Assembly (NCBI RefSeq): GCF_031085165.1
Contig: NZ_JAVHTY010000002.1
Coordinates: 248,001-312,000 of the forward strand
DNA length: 64,000 nt
Direction of reading: 5' to 3'
Origin: Pseudomonas sp. 102515
Lineage (GTDB): Bacteria; Pseudomonadota; Gammaproteobacteria; Pseudomonadales; Pseudomonadaceae
Shown: in pieces, positions 52,159-61,157 of the stretch
How positions within the stretch are numbered: the stretch's first letter is position 1
Layout of the letters: every line of letters starts with the position of its first letter
Position numbers and translations under genes: made by a program
Notes under the pieces: generated by a model
The model's input: the letters and a program-made list of their open reading frames with translations, nothing else
What the model was told of the DNA's origin: nothing
The model's database searches: none

Positions 52159-52187
52159 ACGTGCCTAGCTGAATGTCAGCCAAACGG

Positions 52188-52212
52188 AGCCCGGATTTAT
52201 CCGGGCTTTTTT
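52188..52212 (+). terminator. rpoS terminator
   Basis: AGCCCGGA (52188-52195) pairs perfectly with TCCGGGCT (52200-52207) around TTTA, followed by five further T residues. This is a canonical intrinsic terminator separating rpoS from the rsmZ regulatory region. Confidence 0.92.
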
Positions 52213-52223
52213 CTGCGTGTTGT

Positions 52224-52241
52224 TGTAAGCCAGGGCTTACA
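52224..52241 (+). promoter_or_regulatory. GacA upstream activating sequence for rsmZ
   Basis: TGTAAGCCAGGGCTTACA is a perfect 18-bp match to the GacA box TGTAAG-N6-CTTACA. It lies about 175-192 bases upstream of the inferred rsmZ start, the spacing reported for rsmZ genes in Pseudomonas. The 160 bases in between include the AT tract GGTTTTTTG (52327-52335), a place where IHF or H-NS-like proteins could bind. Confidence 0.93.
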
Positions 52242-52381
52242 GTCAGCGTAAGCCTGTATCGCTTGAGGCTACCGGAATGCACCGCTTGAATAGCACGAGC
52301 AATAGCCAAGTGCTTGCTGCGTAAAGGTTTTTTGTTTCGAAGGGGCTGCCGAGTGCGCTCGCCGTGATGGGCTGTGGCAGA

Positions 52382-52409
52382 TTGCCAGCCTCCGGGAGAA
52401 GCGTACTAT
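52382..52409 (+). promoter_or_regulatory. rsmZ promoter
   Basis: TTGCCA (52382-52387, 5 of 6) and TACTAT (52404-52409) with 16-base spacing place the start near 52416, right at the first stem of the RNA. Confidence 0.75.
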
Positions 52410-52415
52410 CGGCGT

Positions 52416-52540
52416 TGTGTCTGGGACGACACGGATCGGCAGGATGCGGATCGGGATCACCTCAGGACGAGGTTCACCAGGAAGGTGACAGGATTACAGG
52501 GACAGGGACGAAGGGGCGGAGCGATCCGCCCCCTTTTTTT
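52416..52540 (+). ncRNA. rsmZ: RsmZ regulatory RNA (sponge for RsmA/CsrA)
   Basis: About 125 bases with many GGA motifs. Three display GGA in a hairpin loop: GTGTC/GACAC around TGGGAC (52417-52432), ACCTC/GAGGT around AGGAC (52459-52473) and TCACC/GGTGA around AGGAA (52474-52488). More GGAs lie in the linkers (for example 52441-52457 and 52491-52508). It ends in a perfect 8-bp terminator stem (52513-52520 with 52525-52532) followed by seven T. Gac-activated RsmZ titrates RsmA/RsmE and relieves translational repression of secondary metabolism and biofilm genes. Location downstream of rpoS and before fdxA is the known one. Confidence 0.93.
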
Positions 52541-52565
52541 ATGGCCTGGATTTTCCAGGCAAGGC

Positions 52566-52889
52566 CTAGCGTTCGAGCTGGGCGAGCTTGCCGGTCTTGC
52601 CATCCCATTCAGCCGCGTCGGGCAGGGCGTCCTTCTTCTCGGTGATGTTCGGCCAGATGTTGGCCAGCTCACTATTGAGTTCGATGAAGGCTTCCTGGCC
52701 GGCCGGTACCTCGTCTTCCGAGAAGATCGCCTGGGCCGGGCATTCGGGTTCGCACAGGGCGCAGTCGATGCACTCGTCCGGGTGAATCACCAGGAAGTTG
52801 GGGCCTTCGTAGAAGCAGTCCACCGGGCAGACTTCCACGCAGTCGGTATATTTGCATTTGATGCAGTTGTCAGTGACGACGAAGGTCAT
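52566..52889 (-). CDS. fdxA: Seven-iron ferredoxin FdxA
   Basis: A 107-residue 3Fe-4S/4Fe-4S ferredoxin, a low-potential electron carrier. The N-terminal cluster Cys residues are 9, 12, 17, 21 and 25 ([17 protein letters not shown]) and the second set is 40, 43, 46 and 50 ([11 protein letters not shown]). The C-terminal half (INEL-type [15 protein letters not shown]) is the usual Azotobacter-type extension. It is convergent with rsmZ, which ends 25 bases away. A -10-like TAGAAT on the minus strand (52920-52925) lies upstream. Confidence 0.96.
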   Translation of the reverse strand: MTFVVTDNCIKCKYTDCVEVCPVDCFYEGPNFLVIHPDECIDCALCEPECPAQAIFSEDEVPAGQEAFIELNSELANIWPNITEKKDALPDAAEWDGKTGKLAQLER

Positions 52890-52957
52890 CTGCTCGTTCT
52901 CCTCAGGCTAAGGCGGCGGATTCTAGCAGCATTGCCGGAACCCTCGTATCCGTTAAC

Positions 52958-55534
52958 TCAGATACGCTTTTTCCATTCGTAGATAAGCTCCAGGGCCCGT
53001 CTGGGTGTGATGTCGTCAGGCTGCAGGCGTTCCAGTTCCTCGATGAGAGGATGGGCGGCGCTGGCGAACAGATCGGCCTGCAACGGACGGCCCTTGGCCG
53101 GCGCGCTCACTGGCAGTGGTGCACCCACCTCCCCGTTGAAACTGGCCGCTTCCAGGCGGGCGAGGTGTTCGCGCGCGCGCCGGATGACGTCCTCCGGTAC
53201 CCCGGCCAGTTGGGCCACGGCCAGGCCGTAGCTCTGGCTGGCCGGGCCGGGCAGCACATGGTGCAGGAAGACGATGCGGTCGTTGTGCTCGGTGGCGTTG
53301 AGGTGGACGTTGGCCACGCTCGGCTGGCCTTCCGGCAGCACGGTCAGCTCGAAGTAGTGGGTGGCGAACAGCGTCCAGGCGCGCAGGCGTGCCAGTTGCT
53401 CGGCGGCGGCCCAGGCCAGGGACAGGCCGTCGAAGGTGCTGGTGCCGCGACCGACCTCGTCCATCAGCACCAGGCTGTGTTCGCTGGCGTTGTGCAGGAT
53501 GTTGGCGGTCTCGCTCATTTCCACCATGAAGGTGGAGCGGCCGCCGGCCAGGTCGTCGCTGGAGCCGATGCGGGTGAAGATGCGATCCACCAATGACAGT
53601 TCGCAACTCGCCGCCGGGACGAAGCTGCCGACATGGGCCAGCAGCACGATCAGCGCGGTCTGGCGCATGTAGGTGGACTTGCCGCCCATGTTCGGACCGG
53701 TGATCACCAGCATGCGGGTGTCGTTGTCGAGGGTGACGTCGTTGGCGACGAAGGGCGTTTCCAGCACCTGCTCCACCACCGGGTGGCGCCCCTGACCGAT
53801 CTTCAGGCAGGGCTCCGCGACGAAGCGCGGCTTGTTCAGATCCAGGTTGAGGGCACGCTCGGCGAAGTTGGCCAGGACGTCCAGCTCGGCCAGGGCGGCG
53901 GCGCTGTCCTGCAGCGGCGCCAGGTGAGCGATCAAGTCTTCCAGCAGCGCTTCGTAAAGGGCCTTTTCCCGCGCCAGGGCGCGACTCTGGGCCGACAGCG
54001 CCTTGTCTTCGAAGGCCTTGAGTTCCGGGGTGATGAAGCGCTCGGCGCCCTTGAGGGTCTGGCGGCGGATGTAGTCGGCTGGCGCCGATTCGGCCTGCCG
54101 GCTGGGAATCTCGATGAAGTAGCCGTGCACGCGGTTGTAGCCGACCTTGAGCCCTTGCAGGCCGGTGCGGGCCTTTTCCCGGGCCTCCAGGTCCATGAGG
54201 AACTGGCCGGCGTTTTCGCTGAGGGTCTGCAACTCGTCCAGCTCGGCGTCGTAGCCGCGCTTGATGACGCCGCCGTCGCGGATCACCGCGGGGGGATTGT
54301 CGATGATGGCGCGGGCCAGGGTAGCGGCCAGCTCCGGATAGGTCTGGATGCTCCGGGCCAGCTCGAGCAGGTGCGGGGCGATCATCTGCGTCAGCCCTTC
54401 CTGCAGCGCCGGCAGTGCGGCCAGGGCGTCGCGCAGGCGGGCGAGGTCGCGCGGGCGGGCATTGCGCAGGCCGATACGGGCGAGGATGCGCTCCAGGTCG
54501 CCGATATCCTTGAGCTGCGGCTGCAGCGTCTCGAAGCGATAGCCCTCCAGCAGGCAGGTGATGGCGTCCTGGCGGGCCTCGATGATGGCGCGATTGCGTA
54601 GCGGGCGATTCAGCCAGCGGGTCAGCAGGCGGCTGCCCATGGCGGTCTGGCAGCGGTCCACTACCGATTGGAGGGTGTTGTCGCGACCACCGGCCAGGTT
54701 GACGTCCAGTTCCAGGTTGCGGCGACTGGCGCCGTCGAGGATGACGGTGTCGTCCAGGCGCTCGTGCCTGAGGCTGCGCAGGTGCGGCAGGGCGGTGCGC
54801 TGGGTTTCCTTGGCATAGGCCAGCAGGCACCCGGCGGCGCCGAGGGCCAGGCCTAGCTTGTCGCAGCCGAAGCCCTTGAGGTCACCGGTGCCGAATTGCT
54901 GGCAGAGACTCTTGAGCGCCGAATCGCAGTCGAAGTCCCAGGGCGCGCGGCGACGCACGCCGCGGCGCTTCTCGGCGGGCAGGCCGGCGGGCCAGTCGTC
55001 GGGGATCAGCAGCTCGGCGGGATTGAGACGATCCAGCTCGGCCAGCAGGGTCTCCCAGCCGGCCAGTTCCTGCACGGTGAAGCGGCCGCTGGCGATGTCC
55101 AGCACCGCCAGGCCGAACAGGCGCTCGTCGCCCAGCACGGCGGTCAGCAGGTTGTCGCGGCGCTCGTCCAGCAGCGCCTCGTCACTGACGGTGCCGGGGG
55201 TGATGATGCGCACCACCTGGCGTTCCACTGGGCCCTTGCTGGTGGCGGGGTCGCCGATCTGCTCGCAGATCACCACGGATTCGCCGAGCTTGACCAGCTT
55301 GGCCAGGTAGCCTTCGGCGGCGTGGAAGGGGATGCCGGCCATGGGAATGGACTTGCCGGCCGAGGCGCCGCGGGCGGTCAGGGTGATGTCGAGCAACTTG
55401 GCGGCACGCCGGGCGTCGTCATAGAACAGCTCGTAGAAATCGCCCATGCGATAGAACAGCAGCTGTTCGGGGTGCTGATGCTTGATCTTGAGGTACTGCT
55501 GCATCATGGGCGTGTGCGCGGAGAGATCGCTCAT
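52958..55534 (-). CDS. mutS: DNA mismatch repair ATPase MutS
   Basis: An 858-residue mismatch sensor. The N-terminal mismatch-binding domain has the Phe-X-Glu motif in [17 protein letters not shown]; clamp and lever domains follow; the ABC ATPase has Walker [14 protein letters not shown], then [26 protein letters not shown] and Walker [16 protein letters not shown]. The length is close to other Pseudomonas MutS (about 855). fdxA-mutS order is typical of the genus; the sequence beyond mutS is not (see the kgu insertion). Confidence 0.97.
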   Translation of the reverse strand: MSDLSAHTPMMQQYLKIKHQHPEQLLFYRMGDFYELFYDDARRAAKLLDITLTARGASAGKSIPMAGIPFHAAEGYLAKLVKLGESVVICEQIGDPATSKGPVERQVVRIITPGTVSDEALLDERRDNLLTAVLGDERLFGLAVLDIASGRFTVQELAGWETLLAELDRLNPAELLIPDDWPAGLPAEKRRGVRRRAPWDFDCDSALKSLCQQFGTGDLKGFGCDKLGLALGAAGCLLAYAKETQRTALPHLRSLRHERLDDTVILDGASRRNLELDVNLAGGRDNTLQSVVDRCQTAMGSRLLTRWLNRPLRNRAIIEARQDAITCLLEGYRFETLQPQLKDIGDLERILARIGLRNARPRDLARLRDALAALPALQEGLTQMIAPHLLELARSIQTYPELAATLARAIIDNPPAVIRDGGVIKRGYDAELDELQTLSENAGQFLMDLEAREKARTGLQGLKVGYNRVHGYFIEIPSRQAESAPADYIRRQTLKGAERFITPELKAFEDKALSAQSRALAREKALYEALLEDLIAHLAPLQDSAAALAELDVLANFAERALNLDLNKPRFVAEPCLKIGQGRHPVVEQVLETPFVANDVTLDNDTRMLVITGPNMGGKSTYMRQTALIVLLAHVGSFVPAASCELSLVDRIFTRIGSSDDLAGGRSTFMVEMSETANILHNASEHSLVLMDEVGRGTSTFDGLSLAWAAAEQLARLRAWTLFATHYFELTVLPEGQPSVANVHLNATEHNDRIVFLHHVLPGPASQSYGLAVAQLAGVPEDVIRRAREHLARLEAASFNGEVGAPLPVSAPAKGRPLQADLFASAAHPLIEELERLQPDDITPRRALELIYEWKKRI

Positions 55535-55626
55535 GCGGGTGTTTCGATCCGGTTGCCTGTGGATAGCCGCGTATTGTCCACCAACTGGCGGCGTTTGTCG
55601 GCCCCGCTCGGCTCAGGGCAGCGGTA

Positions 55627-57576
55627 TCAAGCCTGCGGCCCTTGTTCGCGGGTAGCCAGCAGCAGATCGATGCGGGCCATCAGCCTTTCCAGGGTGAAGG
55701 GCTTGGCCAGTACCTCGACATCCGGGACGGGCAGGGATTCGCCAGGCAGGTTTGCCTCGGCATAGCCGGTGATCAGCAGGGTCATCAGACCCGGGCGGCG
55801 CTCCCGGGCCAGGGCGGCGAGCTGGCAGCCACTCAGCCCGCCCGGCAGGCCGACATCGGCGATCAGCAGGTCCAGGGGCGTATCCGATTCCAGCACCTGC
55901 AGCGCAGCGGTGGCATCGGTCGCCTCCAGGGTATGGATGCGGTGCTCGCGCAGGGCTTCGTCCACCAGCATGCGCACCAGGGGTTCGTCGTCCACCACCA
56001 GGACCGTCATGCCATCGGGATAACGCAACGATGGAGCCTGCGGCGTCTTCATCGACGGCGCGGAGGACTCCACCAGGCGTGGCAGGTAGAGGGTCACGGT
56101 GGTGCCTCGGCCGGGTGCCGAGGCGATATGGGCGACACCGCCGGACTGCTTGGCGAAGCCATAGATCATCGATAGGCCAAGGCCGGTGCCCATGCCCACC
56201 GGCTTGGTGGTGAAGAAGGGGTCGAAGGCCCGTGCCAGTACCGCGGGCGGCATCCCGGAACCGGTATCGAGCACCGCCAGGGTCACATAGTCGCCAGGCG
56301 GCAATTCCAGGGCGGCAGCCTGGGCCTCGTTGAGCCGGCGATTGGCGGTGACGATGCGCAGCATCCCGCCCTCGGGCATGGCATCCCGGGCGTTGATGCA
56401 CAGGTTGAGCAGGGCGTTCTCCAGCTGGTGGGGATCGCACAGGGTGAGATTCAAGGCCTCCGCCAGTTCGATGTGGATCTCGACCTGGGGGCCGACCGAG
56501 TGGCGGATGAGTTCTTCCATCCCCAGCACCAGGGCGTTGGTCTGGGTGGCCGAGGGGTCCAGCGCCTGGCGGCGGGAAAAGGCGAGCAGGCGATGGGTCA
56601 GGGCCGCGGCGCGCTCGGCGGCACCCTTGGCGCCGGTGGCATAGCGTTCGAGATCGGTGAAGCGGCCCTGTTCGAGTCTCAGACTGAGCATGTCGAGGCT
56701 GCCGATCACGCCGGTCAGCAGATTGTTGAAGTCATGGGCGATGCCCCCCGTCAATTGCCCCACGGCTTCCATCTTCTGGCTCTGGCGCAGCTGTTCCTCG
56801 GTCTGGCGCAGGGCTTCCTGTTGCTCGCGGATGGCCGTGACTTCACGCACCGCGGCGTAGATGAGGCCGTCCTGCAGCACCGCGTTCCATGACAGCCAGC
56901 GATAGCCGCCCGTGCGATGCCGATAGCGATTCTCGAAGCCGAACACCGGTTCACCGAGCTTGAGCCGCTCCAGCGCCGCCTCGGTGCGGGCACGATCCTC
57001 GACGTGGACGAAGGCCATGAAGGACTCGTGGTGCAGCTGCTCGACGCTCCAGCCCAGGGTACTGGTCCAGGCCGGATTGAGGTCCAGCAACTGGCCGTCC
57101 AGGCTTGCCGTGCAGAGCAGATCGGGGCTGGCCTGCCAGATCAGGTCGCGCTGACGGGTACGCAGGGTCACCTCTTCGCCGAGATTGCCGGCGAAGCGAT
57201 AGAGGGACTCCAGGCTGCGGCGCTGGGCCGCGCAGACCACCGCCATGATCACGTTGACCAGCACGAACAGCGCATGGGATACCCAGCGTTCGGAGAACAG
57301 CGCGAAATAGGCCGGGGCCTTGACGAAGAGGGTCTCGGCCAGCAGCACCGACAACAGGGTGGCGAAGATGCCGGGGCCCGGGCCGAACCAGAAGGCCCCG
57401 GCCATGATGAAGGGAATGAACAGCAGATAGGGCAGGCTGTCGATGCCGAGGCTCAGCCGGATCCCGGCCGCGACGGCGATCAGCAGGGTAGCGCCCAGAT
57501 AGCGCAAGGGAGCGGGAGCGTCCCGAGGGGCCAGCTTGAGCAGCCGGCCGAGCAGGGTGTGGGTGGCAATGGGCAC
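55627..57576 (-). CDS. Orphan membrane hybrid sensor histidine kinase
   Basis: A 649-residue hybrid kinase of unknown signal. Residues 25-120 hold four hydrophobic segments like the KdpD-type DUF4118 sensor; 142-255 is a PAS/PAC domain (LIWQASPDLLC, FENRYRHRTGGYRWLSW); the H-box GGIAHDFNNLL carries His281; the ATPase has INARDAM, DTGSGMPP and GTGLGLSM; the C-terminal receiver has the acidic pair at 529-530, phospho-acceptor Asp574 and Lys in LAKPF. The GTG start fits relatives. No cognate regulator or HPt gene is nearby. It lies between mutS and a small unknown gene. Confidence 0.88.
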   Translation of the reverse strand: MPIATHTLLGRLLKLAPRDAPAPLRYLGATLLIAVAAGIRLSLGIDSLPYLLFIPFIMAGAFWFGPGPGIFATLLSVLLAETLFVKAPAYFALFSERWVSHALFVLVNVIMAVVCAAQRRSLESLYRFAGNLGEEVTLRTRQRDLIWQASPDLLCTASLDGQLLDLNPAWTSTLGWSVEQLHHESFMAFVHVEDRARTEAALERLKLGEPVFGFENRYRHRTGGYRWLSWNAVLQDGLIYAAVREVTAIREQQEALRQTEEQLRQSQKMEAVGQLTGGIAHDFNNLLTGVIGSLDMLSLRLEQGRFTDLERYATGAKGAAERAAALTHRLLAFSRRQALDPSATQTNALVLGMEELIRHSVGPQVEIHIELAEALNLTLCDPHQLENALLNLCINARDAMPEGGMLRIVTANRRLNEAQAAALELPPGDYVTLAVLDTGSGMPPAVLARAFDPFFTTKPVGMGTGLGLSMIYGFAKQSGGVAHIASAPGRGTTVTLYLPRLVESSAPSMKTPQAPSLRYPDGMTVLVVDDEPLVRMLVDEALREHRIHTLEATDATAALQVLESDTPLDLLIADVGLPGGLSGCQLAALARERRPGLMTLLITGYAEANLPGESLPVPDVEVLAKPFTLERLMARIDLLLATREQGPQA

Positions 57577-57641
57577 TGACGCTAGACCTCGGGACGCTGG
57601 TCCTTCACGGTACCGAAAGGGGGCACGACCGGCAGGCCGGA

Positions 57642-57848
57642 TCAGGTGCCCTCGTGCCGCGCGAATTCCTCGACGGCGCGTACCACGCCGGCGTTGTCCG
57701 CCGCCGTGCTGCGGGCCTGGCGCTCGAAGGCGGTGGCCAGCTCATTGACCAGTTGCAGCAGGCGCGGGATGTCGCCGCTGCGCTCGGCATCGGCGGCCTG
57801 CTCGCGCACGCGGTTGACGAAGGCTTGGGGATCGTCGAAGGCGGTCAT
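57642..57848 (-). CDS. Small unknown helical protein (68 residues)
   Basis: I do not recognise it. The product starts MTAFDDPQAFVNRVREQAAD and is predicted soluble, acidic-to-neutral and all-helical with heptad-like Leu/Val (LLQLVNELATAFERQ). It has no signal peptide, Cys or obvious motif. A GGAG nine bases upstream supports translation. It sits 53 bases after kguD and 65 bases before the hybrid kinase on the same strand, so it could be cotranscribed with either. Being short, it might be spurious, but the ribosome-binding site and coherent helix pattern argue for a real gene. Confidence 0.6.
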   Translation of the reverse strand: MTAFDDPQAFVNRVREQAADAERSGDIPRLLQLVNELATAFERQARSTAADNAGVVRAVEEFARHEGT

Positions 57849-57901
57849 GGGGCGTTCTCCGTGGGGATGATACTTGTCTGACCACAAATGACGGCCAAGA
57901 C

Positions 57902-58885
57902 TCACTCGCGGTGCTGCCAGACCTCCGGATTGACGAGATGCGACGGACGCCGACCGTCCAGGGCGGCCAGCAGGTTGTCCACCGCGCAGCGGGCCATGGC
58001 CTCGCGCGTCTCCCGGGTCGCCGAGCCCAGGTGCGGCGTAGGCACCACGTTGGGCATCTGCAGCAGGGGCGAGTCCGGCGCCACGGGTTCCCGATCGAAG
58101 ACGTCCAGCCCGGCGCCACGCAGTCGGCCTTCCTGCAGGGCGGTGATCAAGGCGGCTTCGTCGATGACCGGGCCGCGCGAGACATTGATCAGGATGGCCT
58201 GTGCCGGCAACAGGGCCAGTTCGGCGGCACCCAGCAGGTGATGGGTCTCGTCGCTCAGGGGCACGGTGACGCAGAGGAAGTCGCACTCCGGCAGCAGCTC
58301 GGGCAGCGGCAGGAAGCGCGCGCCGAAGCGCTCGTCCACCTCGGGCTTGGCGGCGTGGGCGGTGTAGTTGACCTGCATGCCGAAACCCAGGTGGGCGCGG
58401 CGGGCGATGGCCTGGCCGATGCGGCCCATGCCCACCAGGCCCAGGGTCTTGCCATGGACGTCGCAACCGAAATGCGCTTCGCCCAGACTGGACTGCCACC
58501 GGCCGGCGCGCACCCAGTCCGCCAGTTCGACGATGCGTCGCGCGGTGGCGAGCAGCAGGGCGAAGGCAGCATCGGCGACGCTTTCGGTGAGGACATCCGG
58601 GGTGTTGCAGAGCAGGATGCCGCGTTGCTGCAGATAGGGCAGGTCATAGCTGTCGAAGCCGACCGAGACACTGGCGATGGCCTCCAGCCGGGGGGCCAGG
58701 TCCAGCAACTCGGGCGTCAGCTTGAAACTGGAGCCGAGCAGACCCTGGGCCTTGGGCAGGCGTTCGCGCAGGCGGGCCTCACCGTCCGGTGCCTTGACGT
58801 CGACGTATTCCAAGTCGAAGGCCTCGTTCAGTCGCGCGGTCAGCGCCGGCGACAGGGCCTTGTAGTGGATCACCTTCTTTTTCAT
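57902..58885 (-). CDS. kguD: 2-ketogluconate 6-phosphate reductase KguD (D-2-hydroxyacid dehydrogenase)
   Basis: A 327-residue D-isomer-specific hydroxyacid dehydrogenase. The NAD(P)-binding motif GMGRIG is at 152-157 and the catalytic residues are Arg237 (NVSRGPV), Glu266 (REPVA) and His285 (PTPHLGS). Sequence alone would allow glyoxylate/hydroxypyruvate or 2-ketogluconate reductase; its place in the kguE-K-T-D order and 14 bases from kguT supports reduction of 2-keto-6-phosphogluconate to 6-phosphogluconate, feeding the Entner-Doudoroff pathway. Start is ATG 58885; the longer open frame is a shadow of kguT. Confidence 0.87.
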   Translation of the reverse strand: MKKKVIHYKALSPALTARLNEAFDLEYVDVKAPDGEARLRERLPKAQGLLGSSFKLTPELLDLAPRLEAIASVSVGFDSYDLPYLQQRGILLCNTPDVLTESVADAAFALLLATARRIVELADWVRAGRWQSSLGEAHFGCDVHGKTLGLVGMGRIGQAIARRAHLGFGMQVNYTAHAAKPEVDERFGARFLPLPELLPECDFLCVTVPLSDETHHLLGAAELALLPAQAILINVSRGPVIDEAALITALQEGRLRGAGLDVFDREPVAPDSPLLQMPNVVPTPHLGSATRETREAMARCAVDNLLAALDGRRPSHLVNPEVWQHRE

Positions 58886-58899
58886 GGACAGCGCTTCCT

Positions 58900-60183
58900 C
58901 TAGTGACTGGTGGCGGGCTTGAGCGCCGCGGCGCGGGTGACCGGTTCCTGGCGCAGCAGCAGGGTCAGGACCACGGCCACCAGCAGGGCGCCGCCCATGA
59001 AGCCGAAGGACGCCCCGGGACCGCCGGTCACGCCATTGAGATAACCCACCAGGTAGGAACCGGCGAAGGAACCCAGGGCGCCCATGCTGTTGATCAGTGC
59101 CATGGCGCCGCCGGCGACGTTGCCGGGCAGGATCTCCGGAACGATGGCGAAGAAGGGACCGTAGGGGGCGTACATGCAGGCACCGGCGACCACCAGCAGG
59201 GCATAGGACCACCAGAAGTGCTGGGTGCCGAGGGCGAAGGAGCCGAGGAAGGCCAGGGCGGCGATCAGCAATGGCGGCCAGACGAACAGCTTGCGATTCT
59301 GCATGCGGTCCGAGGCCCAGGATACGCCGAGCATGGCCAGTACGGCAGCCAGGTAGGGCAGCGAAGACAGCCAGCCGGCCTGGACGATGTCCAGTTGGGC
59401 ACCCTGGCGCAGGATCGATGGCAGCCAGATGACGAAGCCATAGACGCCGATGCTCCAGCAGAAATACTGCAGCGATAGCAGGATGACCTTGGGCGAGCGG
59501 AAGGCCTCGGCGTAGTTCTTGACCGGCTTCAAGCCCTGCTGCTCGGCCTTCAGGGCCTCTTCCAGGCGGGCTTTTTCGTCAGCGGCGAGCCACTTGGCAT
59601 CCTGGGGCCGCTCGGCGGCCAGGCGCCACCAGATGAAGGCCCAGATCACCGCCGGCAGGCCTTCGATGATGAACATCCAGCGCCAGTCCAGGGCGTGGAT
59701 CAGATAACCCGAGACCACCGACATCCAGAGGATGGTCACCGGATTGCCGAGGATCAGAAAGGTGTTGGCCCGGGAACGCTCGCGCTTGGTGAACCAGTGG
59801 CAGAGATAGACCAGCATCGCCGGCATCACCGCCGCCTCGACCACCCCGAGCAGGAAGCGGATGGCGATCAGCAGGGTGACGTTGGGCACCATGCCGGTCA
59901 GGGTAGCCAGGCCGCCCCAGGCGATCAGGCTCCAGAAGATCAGCCGCTTGACGCTGCGCTTCTCGGCATAGATGGCGCCCGGCACCTGGAAGAAGAAGTA
60001 GCCGAGAAAGAACAGCGCGCCGAGCAGCGAGGACATCGCCGGGGTGATGCCCAGGTCGTCGGCCATGCCCGAGGCGGCGGCGAAGCCGTAGTTGGCCCGA
60101 TCGAGATAGGCCAGGCTGTAGGTGATGAAGACCACCGGCATCAGATACCACCAGCGGCGTGGAGCGAGAGGGGAAGCGTTCAT
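58900..60183 (-). CDS. kguT: 2-ketogluconate transporter KguT (MFS)
   Basis: A 427-residue major-facilitator protein of the anion:cation symporter type with 12 hydrophobic segments. The N-terminus FITYSLAYLDRANYGFAAA is the family signature (D-R-X-N-Y/F), followed by GMVPNVTLLIAIRFLLGVVEAAVMPAMLVYL and the central loop with W-F-T-K-R-E-R. Substrate assignment to 2-ketogluconate rests on the neighbouring kinase, reductase and PtxS sites. It is 44 bases after kguK. Confidence 0.87.
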   Translation of the reverse strand: MNASPLAPRRWWYLMPVVFITYSLAYLDRANYGFAAASGMADDLGITPAMSSLLGALFFLGYFFFQVPGAIYAEKRSVKRLIFWSLIAWGGLATLTGMVPNVTLLIAIRFLLGVVEAAVMPAMLVYLCHWFTKRERSRANTFLILGNPVTILWMSVVSGYLIHALDWRWMFIIEGLPAVIWAFIWWRLAAERPQDAKWLAADEKARLEEALKAEQQGLKPVKNYAEAFRSPKVILLSLQYFCWSIGVYGFVIWLPSILRQGAQLDIVQAGWLSSLPYLAAVLAMLGVSWASDRMQNRKLFVWPPLLIAALAFLGSFALGTQHFWWSYALLVVAGACMYAPYGPFFAIVPEILPGNVAGGAMALINSMGALGSFAGSYLVGYLNGVTGGPGASFGFMGGALLVAVVLTLLLRQEPVTRAAALKPATSH

Positions 60184-60227
60184 GGGGTCACCTGCTTGAT
60201 TGTTCTTGTCAGGGTGGTTGGAGTCGA

Positions 60228-61157
60228 TCAGGGGAGTTCGTGGCGGTAGGGCAGTCCTTCCATGTCGCCGACCACCTGCACGGCGCGGGCGCCGATCCAG
60301 TTGCCGCGGGCGACGGCGGCGGCGACGTCGAGGCCGTCGAGCAGGGCGCTGACGAAGCCGGTGGCGAAGCCATCGCCGGCGCCGACGGTGTCGACCACCT
60401 CGGCCACCGGTACGCCGGGGACCTCGCCCTCGGCCTCGGGCGTGCGCCAGTAGCCGCCTTCAGGGCCGAGCTTGATGGCCACGGCCTTGGCGCCGCGGTC
60501 GAGGTAGAAGGCGGCGATGTCCGCCGGGGTGTCGTAGCCGGTCAGCAGCCGGCCCTCGGCCAGGCCAGGCAGCACCCAGTCGGCCAGGGCAGCGAAGTCA
60601 TTGAGCTCGCGGCGCATCTGCTCTTCGCTGTCCCAGAGGGAGGGCCGCAGGTTGGGGTCGAAGGAGATGCTGCGGCCGGCGTCGCGCATGGCTTGCAGCA
60701 GGTGGCGGCTGAAGGCGCGGGCACTGGGCGACAGCGCGGGCGGAATACCGGTGGCATGCAGGTGACGCGCCTGCAGCAGGCGGGGGTCGAAGTCTTCCTC
60801 GATGGTGAGGTGGCTGGCCGCCGAGCCACGGCGGAAGTACTCGACCACCGGATCGCTGCCGTCGGCGGCGCGGGACTTGAGCTGGAAGCCGGTGGGGTGC
60901 CGGGGATCGACCTTGAGGCGACTGCAGTCCAGCCCCTCGGCTTCGAGACTGGCGCGCACGAAGCGGCCGAAGGAGTCATCACCGACGCGCGACAGCCAGG
61001 CGACCTTGAAACCCAGGCGACTCAGGCCGATGGCGACGTTGTTGTCGGCGCCGGCGATGCGCTTGCCGAACTGGCCGACCGTGGCCAGCTCGCCCGGCGT
61101 CTCGGCGACGAACATGGTCATGGTTTCGCCAAAGGCGAGGATATCGATGTCAGCCAT
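60228..61157 (-). CDS. kguK: 2-ketogluconate kinase KguK (PfkB family)
   Basis: A 309-residue PfkB/ribokinase-fold sugar kinase. PfkB signature 1 is around GGxxxN-like GADNNVAIGLSRLG (36-49) and signature 2 is DTVGAGDGF (256-264), with catalytic Asp262. It resembles KDG kinases; the operon suggests the substrate is 2-ketogluconate, giving 2-keto-6-phosphogluconate. I place the start at ATG 61157, overlapping the kguE stop by eight bases, with AGGAGG upstream; an earlier start (61184) is possible. Confidence 0.87.
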   Translation of the reverse strand: MADIDILAFGETMTMFVAETPGELATVGQFGKRIAGADNNVAIGLSRLGFKVAWLSRVGDDSFGRFVRASLEAEGLDCSRLKVDPRHPTGFQLKSRAADGSDPVVEYFRRGSAASHLTIEEDFDPRLLQARHLHATGIPPALSPSARAFSRHLLQAMRDAGRSISFDPNLRPSLWDSEEQMRRELNDFAALADWVLPGLAEGRLLTGYDTPADIAAFYLDRGAKAVAIKLGPEGGYWRTPEAEGEVPGVPVAEVVDTVGAGDGFATGFVSALLDGLDVAAAVARGNWIGARAVQVVGDMEGLPYRHELP

